Source of the DNA: Streptosporangium brasiliense
GTDB lineage: Bacteria; Actinomycetota; Actinomycetes; Streptosporangiales; Streptosporangiaceae
Direction of reading: 5' to 3'
Length of the DNA stretch: 64,000 bases
Assembly (NCBI RefSeq): GCF_030811595.1
Contig: NZ_JAUSRB010000002.1
Location: forward strand, 1,798,001-1,862,000
This document shows positions 58,427 to 64,000 of the stretch, piece by piece. Made by a program: the position numbers and the translations under genes. Below the pieces are notes generated by a model that was not told where the DNA came from, did no database searches, and saw only the letters and a program-made list of their open reading frames with translations. Position 1 is the stretch's first letter, and each line of letters opens with the position of its first letter.

Positions 58427-59802
58427 CGCTGGAACACCTGCGTCATTCCTTCGTCCTGGATGGCCTGGGGCGGCGGTTTCCGCGCCGCATCCGACATGCG
58501 TACCAACAGCGCGATAAGGATCCAGTTAGCCAGCAGCGCCGAACCGCCCTGCGACATGAACGGGGTGACCAGGCCGGTCAGCGGGATCAGGTTGGTGACG
58601 CCGCCGACGATGATGAAGACCTGCCAGGCCAGGATGAACGACAGGCCGCCGGCCAGCAGCTTGGAGAACGGGTCGCGGGCCGCGATGGAGGTGCGCAGGC
58701 CCCGCTCCACGATCAGGGCGTAGACCATCAGCAGGGCCATCAGCCCGGTCAGGCCCAGCTCCTCGCCGGTGGCGGGGAAGATGAAGTCGGAGATGGCCAG
58801 CGGGATCCTGTCGGGGTGACCCTGGCCGAGCCCGGTGCCGAGGATCCCGCCGGTGGCCATGGCGAACAGGCCCTGCATGAGCTGCTCGCTGCCGCCGACC
58901 TTGTTGAAGAGCTCCGGGTCCGCCGGGTTGAGGTAGACCTCGAAGCGGGCGTGCACGTGTTCGAAGATCGTCCCAGCGAGGATCGCGCCGCCGACGAAGA
59001 GCAGGATGCCGATCAGGACCCACGAGGTGCGCTGGGTGGCGATGTAGAGCATCGCGATGAACGTGCCGAAGATCAGCAGGGAGGAGCCGAGGTCCTTCTG
59101 CAGGATCAGCACGCCCAGGCTGAGGCCCCAGACGATGAGGATCGGGCCGAGGTCACGGGCGCGGGGCAGGTCGATGAAGAGCAGCCGCCGCCCGGCCAGC
59201 GCCAGCACGTCGCGCTTGGCGACCAGGTAGCTGGCGAAGAAGACGATCAGGGCGAGCTTGGCGAACTCGGCGGGCTGGAGCTGGCCCAGGCCGGGGATCT
59301 CGATCCAGATCCGGGCGCCGTTGATGTTCTTGCCGATGAACGGCAGCAGCGGCGAGATCAGCAGGAGGAGTCCGACGGCTCCGGCGGTGTAGGTCAGCCG
59401 CTGCAGCGCGCGGTGGTCGCGCAGCACGATCAGCGTCACGCTGAACAGGACGACCCCGACGGCCGTCCACAGGAGCTGGGTGGTGGCCGAGGCGCCGAAC
59501 GCCTTGGACTGTTCGAGGCGGTAGATCATCACCAGGCCGAGGCCGTTGACCAGCGTCACCAGGGGCAGGATCAGCGGGTCGGCCCAGGGCGCGAACCTGG
59601 CGAGCACGAGGTAGGCGGCCAGCATGAACCCGCCCAGGCTGAGGCCGTAGGTGAGCATGCCCGAGGGGATCTGCTTGTCGATCGCCAGCCCCACGTTGGC
59701 GTAGGCGAACATCACGATCACGACCGCGAAGGCGAGCATCGCCAACTGGGCCAGCCGACGTTTGGCGGGCAGGGGGACGGGCTCGACGCTTGGGGTGCTC
59801 AT
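58423..59802 (-). CDS. rodA: SEDS-family glycosyltransferase RodA/FtsW
   Basis: A 459-residue polytopic protein (10-12 TM helices) of the SEDS family. Landmarks are IEIPGLGQLQPAEFAKLALI, KDLGSSLLIFGTFIAML and FPATGEELGLTGLMALLM. The ending region has PLTGLVTPFMSQGGSALLAN, the conserved final loop. It polymerises lipid II with PbpA. It sits between the phosphatase and pbpA, 4 bp from pstP. Confidence 0.95.
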   Translation of the reverse strand: MSTPSVEPVPLPAKRRLAQLAMLAFAVVIVMFAYANVGLAIDKQIPSGMLTYGLSLGGFMLAAYLVLARFAPWADPLILPLVTLVNGLGLVMIYRLEQSKAFGASATTQLLWTAVGVVLFSVTLIVLRDHRALQRLTYTAGAVGLLLLISPLLPFIGKNINGARIWIEIPGLGQLQPAEFAKLALIVFFASYLVAKRDVLALAGRRLLFIDLPRARDLGPILIVWGLSLGVLILQKDLGSSLLIFGTFIAMLYIATQRTSWVLIGILLFVGGAILAGTIFEHVHARFEVYLNPADPELFNKVGGSEQLMQGLFAMATGGILGTGLGQGHPDRIPLAISDFIFPATGEELGLTGLMALLMVYALIVERGLRTSIAARDPFSKLLAGGLSFILAWQVFIIVGGVTNLIPLTGLVTPFMSQGGSALLANWILIALLVRMSDAARKPPPQAIQDEGMTQVFQR

Positions 59803-59806
59803 GTGT

Positions 59807-61144
59807 CTACTGTGACCTTGTGGGTTCCGGGGTTGCGGTGCCGTCCGGCCGGGAGGTCTGCCTGGTCTTCCCGTCGGGCTTGGTCTCGGGCTTCGTCTCG
59901 GGCTTCGTCTCGGGCTTGGTGTCAGGCTTCGCCGCGGACGACTTGAGCTCCTGGATCTTCTTCAGGCCCGCGTCGACGCTGGCGACGGGGATGCCGTCGC
60001 GGACCTGGCCCTGCTGGAACGCGCCGAGGGCCTTGATCGACTCGGTGGTGCTCCGGGCGACGTCGAAGAGCTCGATGGGGCCGATATTGGTCTTCACGCC
60101 CTGGAAAACCACGATCTCATCCCCTTTCGCCCCTACGAAGTATTGATCGTCGAGCCACTGGCTCCCGAAGTACCAGCCTAGGCCGCCGCCGACCAGGACG
60201 ACGCCTCCCACCGAGGCCAGAAGCGGCCACGCCCGGCGGCGCCTGACCGGCCGGCCGGCGGCCCTGACGACCGGCTCCTCGGGATCGTCGTCGACGATGA
60301 CGGGCTGGGGCATGGTGACCACGCCGGCGCGCCCGGCCGGGGTGTCCGGCGGCGGGGTCCGCGGCCGGGCCGACCCGGCGGCGCCCACCACGGCGGCCTC
60401 GACGGGGAGGGCGAGCCCCTCGTCGACCTCCAGGACGTCGGCCAGCACGCAGGTGATGTTGTCGGGGCCGCCGCCGCGGTTGGCCAGGTCGATGAGCGCG
60501 CGGACCACCGTCTCGGGGTCGTCGATCGTGGAGAGCGTCTGGTGCATCGTCTCCGCGCTCACCACCCCCGACAGCCCGTCGGAGCAGAGCAGGTAGCGGT
60601 CGCCGACCTGGGCCTCGCGCAGGGACAGGTCGGGGTCGACCTCGCCGCTGCCGTCGAGCGCCCGCAGCAGGATCGAGCGCTGCGGGTGGGTGGCGGCCTC
60701 CTCCTGGGTGATCCGGCCGTCGTCCACCAGCGACTGCACCAGGGTGTGGTCGTGGGTGATCTGGTAGAGCTCCCCGGCGCGCAGCAGGTAGGCGCGTGAG
60801 TCGCCGACGTGGACCAGGGCGACCCTCGTGCCGGACCACAGCATGGCGGTCAGGGTGGTGCCCATGCCCTTGAGGCTCGGGTCGCGCCCCACCATGTCGT
60901 GCAGTCTGCGGTTGGCCTCCCTGACCGCCGCCTCGATGGCGCTGAGCAGGTCACCCCCCTGCGGGTCCTCGTCGAGGGAGGACATCGCGGCGATGGCGAC
61001 CGAGCTGGCCACCTCGCCGTGTGCGTGGCCGCCCATGCCGTCGGCGACGGCGAGCAGTCGGCCGCTGGCGTACGCCGAGTCCTCGTTACCTTCGCGGAGG
61101 AGGCCGACGTCGGAGCGGGCGGCGTAACGGAGTGCGATGGTCAT
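59807..61144 (-). CDS. pstP: PP2C-family Ser/Thr phosphatase PstP
   Basis: A 445-residue phosphatase. The PP2C motifs include VGLLREGNEDSAY, VADGMGGHAHGE, VALVHVGDSRAYL, CSDGLSGVV and GGGPDNITCVL, with the metal-binding Asp residues. A TM helix (WPLLASVGGVVLVGGGLGWY) is at about residue 300, and an extracellular domain ends in Lys-Pro-Glu-Thr repeats (KPETKPETKPETK). It reverses phosphorylation by PknA/PknB. The start overlaps the fhaB stop (ATGA at 61141-61144). Confidence 0.95.
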   Translation of the reverse strand: MTIALRYAARSDVGLLREGNEDSAYASGRLLAVADGMGGHAHGEVASSVAIAAMSSLDEDPQGGDLLSAIEAAVREANRRLHDMVGRDPSLKGMGTTLTAMLWSGTRVALVHVGDSRAYLLRAGELYQITHDHTLVQSLVDDGRITQEEAATHPQRSILLRALDGSGEVDPDLSLREAQVGDRYLLCSDGLSGVVSAETMHQTLSTIDDPETVVRALIDLANRGGGPDNITCVLADVLEVDEGLALPVEAAVVGAAGSARPRTPPPDTPAGRAGVVTMPQPVIVDDDPEEPVVRAAGRPVRRRRAWPLLASVGGVVLVGGGLGWYFGSQWLDDQYFVGAKGDEIVVFQGVKTNIGPIELFDVARSTTESIKALGAFQQGQVRDGIPVASVDAGLKKIQELKSSAAKPDTKPETKPETKPETKPDGKTRQTSRPDGTATPEPTRSQ

Positions 61145-61608
61145 TTGCGCAATTCGATGACGGTCTTGCCGATGCGGATCGGAACACCGAGCGGCACCGG
61201 GGTCGGACGGGTGACTTTGGAGCGGTCGAGGTATGTGCCGTTGGTCGAACCGAGATCTTCCACGATCCACTGACCGTCCTGGGGGAAGAGCCGGGCGTGC
61301 TTGCTGGAGGCGTAGTCGTCACTGACTACCAGCGTGGCGTCGGTCGCCCGGCCGATGGTGATCGGCGTCTCTGAGAGGGTGATGGTGGTGCCTTGCAGGG
61401 GACCACCGATGACGACCATCTGCCGCGGCTCCCCCTTCTTGGGTTTGGCCGCGGGCTTGATCGGCTTGGCAGCCTTGCGCGCGGGGGCGGCGGTGGTCGT
61501 GCGGGATCCGAACAAGTCTGTCCGGATCACGCCGACCGCGGCAATCACGAAGAACCACAGCACCGCGAGGAACGCGAGCCGGATCAGCAGCAGCGTGAGC
61601 TCGGACAT
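61141..61608 (-). CDS. fhaB: FHA-domain protein FhaB (FipA)
   Basis: A 155-residue protein. An N-terminal TM helix (LTLLLIRLAFLAVLWFFVI) is followed by a linker with PARKAAKPIKPAAKPK and a C-terminal FHA domain. The phosphothreonine-binding residues are in ITIGRATDATLVV, SSKHARL and DLGSTNGTYL. It reads phosphorylation by the kinases in the operon and helps assemble division proteins. It is coupled to pstP. Confidence 0.94.
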   Translation of the reverse strand: MSELTLLLIRLAFLAVLWFFVIAAVGVIRTDLFGSRTTTAAPARKAAKPIKPAAKPKKGEPRQMVVIGGPLQGTTITLSETPITIGRATDATLVVSDDYASSKHARLFPQDGQWIVEDLGSTNGTYLDRSKVTRPTPVPLGVPIRIGKTVIELRK

Positions 61609-61625
61609 GGACCGTCTGTTTACCT

Positions 61626-62366
61626 TTAATCGCGCCGGAAAACCAGAGTCGTCCGCCCCAGCGTCACGCGAGTGCCGTTCTGGAGCTCGACCCGGCGTAC
61701 CGGCTGGCCGTTGACGAAGGTGCCGTTCGTGGAGCCGAGGTCGACGAGCACGACCTGGGGACCCTCCACGCGCAGCTCGGCGTGGTGCCGGGACACACCC
61801 GGGTCGACCAGCCGTAGATCACAGTCGGTGCCCCTGCCGAGCAGGGTCACCGGGGTGGTCAGGTCGTAGGACCGCTGCCCCTGCGGGTCGTCCTGGGTGG
61901 AGACCAGCAGGCGGGGACGGCCCCCGAAGGCGTGCGGCTTGGCCGCGGGCACGTCGCTCACCGGCTGGCGGATCTCGTCCTGCTCGACCGTCGCGCCGCG
62001 GATCACGCCGGAGCGGATCCGGAACAGGCCGACCGCCAGGTCGTCCGCCGTCTCGAAGCGCACCCGGACCGGTCCCACGAAGGAGTAGCCCTGTTCCTTG
62101 GCGTACTCCCTGGCGAGGTTGGCCAGTTCGTGGCTGATGCTGTCGGCGTAGACCTCCAGGCGCTCGCTGTCGGTGGTGGACAGCTCGACCACGAAGTCGT
62201 TCGGCACGAGCGTGCGCCCTTGTGCGACGATCGCCGCACGCTCGTCCATCTCACGCTGAACCGCGCTGGCAACCTCGACCGGCTGAAGGTCAGATTTGAA
62301 CGCCCGCGCAAAGGCTCCCTCAACCAAACCTTCGAGCCTCCGCTCGAAGCGCTGAAGGACTCCCAC
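61626..62366 (-). CDS. fhaA: FHA-domain protein FhaA
   Basis: A 246-residue protein. The N-terminal DUF3662 domain (residues 1-125) has MGVLQRFERRLEGLVEGAF and PVEVASAVQREMDERA. The C-terminal FHA domain carries TLLGRGTDCDLRLV, VSRHHAELRV and LGSTNGTFV. M. tuberculosis FhaA has a long linker that is shorter here. It binds phosphorylated MviN/RodA-type partners. First gene of the seven-gene operon; its promoter lies in the 150-bp gap to tRNA-Leu. Confidence 0.94.
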   Translation of the reverse strand: MGVLQRFERRLEGLVEGAFARAFKSDLQPVEVASAVQREMDERAAIVAQGRTLVPNDFVVELSTTDSERLEVYADSISHELANLAREYAKEQGYSFVGPVRVRFETADDLAVGLFRIRSGVIRGATVEQDEIRQPVSDVPAAKPHAFGGRPRLLVSTQDDPQGQRSYDLTTPVTLLGRGTDCDLRLVDPGVSRHHAELRVEGPQVVLVDLGSTNGTFVNGQPVRRVELQNGTRVTLGRTTLVFRRD

Positions 62367-62523
62367 CGGGTACCTCCCTTCCTCCGTCTAACTAGGTCAC
62401 GGCCGCTTGGGGGCTTGTTCCTCGCTCTCTCGCACCCAGCTGTTCCGCTCCGCGTCTAGGAGGATCGTATCCGGGTTCGTGGGTACCGGCTGATCCGTGC
62501 TAATGTTTCCACCGCACCCAAAA

Positions 62524-62606
62524 GGGCGGGTGGCGGAACGGCAGACGCGCACGGTTCAGGTCCGTGTGTCCGAAAGGACGTGAGGGTTCAAATCCCTCCT
62601 CGCCCA
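62524..62606 (+). tRNA. tRNA-Leu (anticodon CAG)
   Basis: An 83-nt class II tRNA. Acceptor GGGCGGG pairs with CTCGCCC (one G-T), the anticodon arm is CACGG-TTCAGGT-CCGTG, a variable arm lies between it and the T arm, the T arm is GAGGG-TTCAAAT-CCCTC, and the discriminator is A. No encoded CCA. A -10-like TAATGT is at 62501. Confidence 0.93.
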
Positions 62607-62894
62607 CTCCAGCAGAGCTCCGGAAGCGCGGTCAGCGCACCGGGGCTCTCTTGTTTTCCGGGGAATCCGCGCGTTCATCGGTCCGTCCGTGGGTCTGGTG
62701 CCGGTCGGGGTGATCATCGATCAAAGTAGCCGTTCGCTCCGTTATAGAGAAGTCCCGGCGGTTACGTGGGTGTCTTCTCGATTCTGTGCCGGTATGGCGT
62801 GCGTCTCTTCTACCCCGCCCCGCTTGACGATCACTTTCCGGCCGCTTGCACACGTCATGCCGTCCATCCGGGCCGATTACGCTGACAGAGAAAT

Positions 62895-62921
62895 CGGGCC
62901 GGGGGGAGTCCCCCCGGCCCG
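62895..62921 (-). terminator. Terminator of the CorC/HlyC-like gene
   Basis: CGGGCCGGGGGG and CCCCCCGGCCCG form a 12-bp stem with a 3-nt loop, 31 bp past the stop at 62952. The gap 62607-62894 shows no gene. Confidence 0.75.
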
Positions 62922-62956
62922 TCCTGTCCGTCAACCGGCCCGTCCTGTCCGTCAAC
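62915..62956. repeat. 21-bp perfect tandem duplication
   Basis: CGGCCCGTCCTGTCCGTCAA plus one base is repeated at 62915 and 62936. The second copy includes the stop codon region of the CorC-like gene, so it is a fresh-looking duplication at the gene end. Confidence 0.8.
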
Positions 62957-63986
62957 CCGTGACGAGGACCCGGACGTCCAGGAGCTCACCGAGCAGATCG
63001 GTGAGGCTGACCATGCCGGCCACCTTGCCGCCGCCGTCCGTGACGAGGCCCACATGGGCGTGGGCGTCCTGGAGCACGGAGACCGCCTCGGGGATCGTCG
63101 TGCTCTTGTCCAGCCTGGGCACCGGCCGGGCGAGCTCGGCGGGGCCCGCCCCGGGACGGACCAGGACGTCTCTGACGTGCAGCACGCCCAGGACGTCGTC
63201 CGGCCTGCCCGAGTTGACCAGCAGGCGCAGGTGCCCGCTGTCGGCGGCCGTGCGGCGCACCTGCTCGTCGGTGGCGTCCCGGGTCACGCAGGTGGCCTGC
63301 CCGATGGGCAGCATCAGGCGCTCGACCGGCTGCTGGTGGACCCGCAGGGCCCGGGTCAGCAGGTCGTGCTCGTCCCGGTCGAGCAGGCCCATCCGGCCGG
63401 ACTCGCCGACCAGCATGGCGAGCTGGACCGGGGTCCTGGTGGTGGCCAGCTCGTCCCTGGGGTGCACGCCGAACAGCCTCAGCACCGCGTTGGTCAGGGC
63501 GTTGAGAGAGGCCAGCACCGGCCGGACCAGCCAGGTGAAGCCGCGGAACGGCAGCGCCAGGCCCATCGCCGCGGTCTCCGGGTGGGTCAGCGCCCACGAC
63601 TTGGGGGCCATCTCCCCGATCACCATGTGCAGGAAGGTGACCAGCGCCAGCGCTATCACCAGCGAGATGGGCACCCGCAGCGACTCGGGCAGGCCGACCG
63701 CGGCGAAGACCGGCTCCAGCAGGTGCTCGATGGCCGGCTCGGTCACCATGCCCAGGCCGAGCGAGCACAGCGTGATGCCGAGCTGGGCACCGGCCAGCAT
63801 CAGGGAGAGCTCCCTGCCGCCGCGTACGGCGGCGCGGGCGGCGACCCGGGTCAACCGGCCGCCCTTGCCCGCCAGCTCCTCCAGGCGATGCCTGCGGGCC
63901 GAGATGACCGCGAACTCGGCGGCGACGAAGAAGGCGTTGCCGATCAACAGGGCCACGCCCAGCAGCAGGGCTCCGGTGATGCTCAT
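62952..63986 (-). CDS. CNNM/CorC (hemolysin-like) transporter-family protein
   Basis: A 344-residue protein. The DUF21 membrane domain (residues 1-190) has VALLIGNAFFVAAEFAVISARRHR and VTFLHMVIGEMAPKSWAL. Two CBS domains follow: RLMLPIGQATCVTR and a C-terminal HVGLVTDGGGKVAGMVSLTD. The family influences magnesium and cobalt efflux or membrane ion balance. No CorC_HlyC C-terminal domain is present, so this is the shorter type. A paralogous partner often lies upstream, outside the window. Confidence 0.9.
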   Translation of the reverse strand: MSITGALLLGVALLIGNAFFVAAEFAVISARRHRLEELAGKGGRLTRVAARAAVRGGRELSLMLAGAQLGITLCSLGLGMVTEPAIEHLLEPVFAAVGLPESLRVPISLVIALALVTFLHMVIGEMAPKSWALTHPETAAMGLALPFRGFTWLVRPVLASLNALTNAVLRLFGVHPRDELATTRTPVQLAMLVGESGRMGLLDRDEHDLLTRALRVHQQPVERLMLPIGQATCVTRDATDEQVRRTAADSGHLRLLVNSGRPDDVLGVLHVRDVLVRPGAGPAELARPVPRLDKSTTIPEAVSVLQDAHAHVGLVTDGGGKVAGMVSLTDLLGELLDVRVLVTG

Positions 63987-64000
63987 CGGCCGTCCACCGC

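Overview
The window is high-GC actinobacterial chromosome. The small DLW-39 protein, tRNA-Ala(TGC), CrgA, a class E sortase, PknB/PknA with PbpA/RodA/PstP/FhaA/FhaB, a mycothiol-isomerase-type protein and an F420-dependent oxidoreductase all point to Actinomycetia. Gene style suggests Streptosporangiales (Streptosporangium/Nonomuraea-like); that placement is an inference. Both ends carry genes normally found close to oriC, so this is probably an origin-proximal segment interrupted by accessory DNA.

Layout. (1) 1-2.8 kb: VOC protein, DLW-39, HAD phosphatase, secreted nuclease, tRNA-Ala. (2) 2.7-10 kb: an integration hotspot at the 3' half of tRNA-Ala. A perfect 46-bp att repeat (2717-2762 and 3904-3949) brackets an integrase stump and a toxin-antitoxin-like pair. 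A second, frameshifted integrase follows, then small cargo genes (including an orphan Imm21-type immunity gene) mixed with att, integrase and regulator relics. (3) 10-27 kb: mostly single regulators with small neighbours: a LuxR/LAL regulator with a membrane protein, an esterase with a TetR, a phosphotransferase-like protein, an HTH/SRPBCC/DHFR group, an XRE regulator between two genes that share its putative operator, and a NarL-type two-component pair. (4) 27.5-31.9 kb: a tightly coupled six-gene minus-strand operon (two small proteins, CPA2 antiporter, PLP decarboxylase, GNAT, uncharacterised protein). (5) 32-38 kb: MarR and secreted proteins, including a beta-propeller and a WxL-like/DUF916-like surface-protein group. 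(6) 38-49 kb: aldo/keto reductase, epimerase and LysR; an ECF-type sigma factor coupled to a membrane propeller protein; a double GNAT; an OmpR-type two-component system facing a secreted protein.

(7) 49-64 kb: conserved cell-division and cell-wall core. DUF5324-like protein, cyclophilin, rhomboid, CrgA, class E sortase, a small membrane protein and TrpG/PabA are followed by the convergent operon fhaA-fhaB-pstP-rodA-pbpA-pknA-pknB. That operon is read leftwards with ATGA-type overlaps and ends at strong hairpins; tRNA-Leu(CAG) and a CorC/HlyC-type membrane protein lie beyond it. The phosphatase, kinases and FHA readers act on the same elongation and division machinery (RodA/PbpA).

Short tandem repeats recur (10-residue units in a histidine kinase, 6-residue units in a MarR tail, 14-42 bp units between genes), so repeat expansion seems active. 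No CRISPR array, rRNA or complete insertion sequence was seen.
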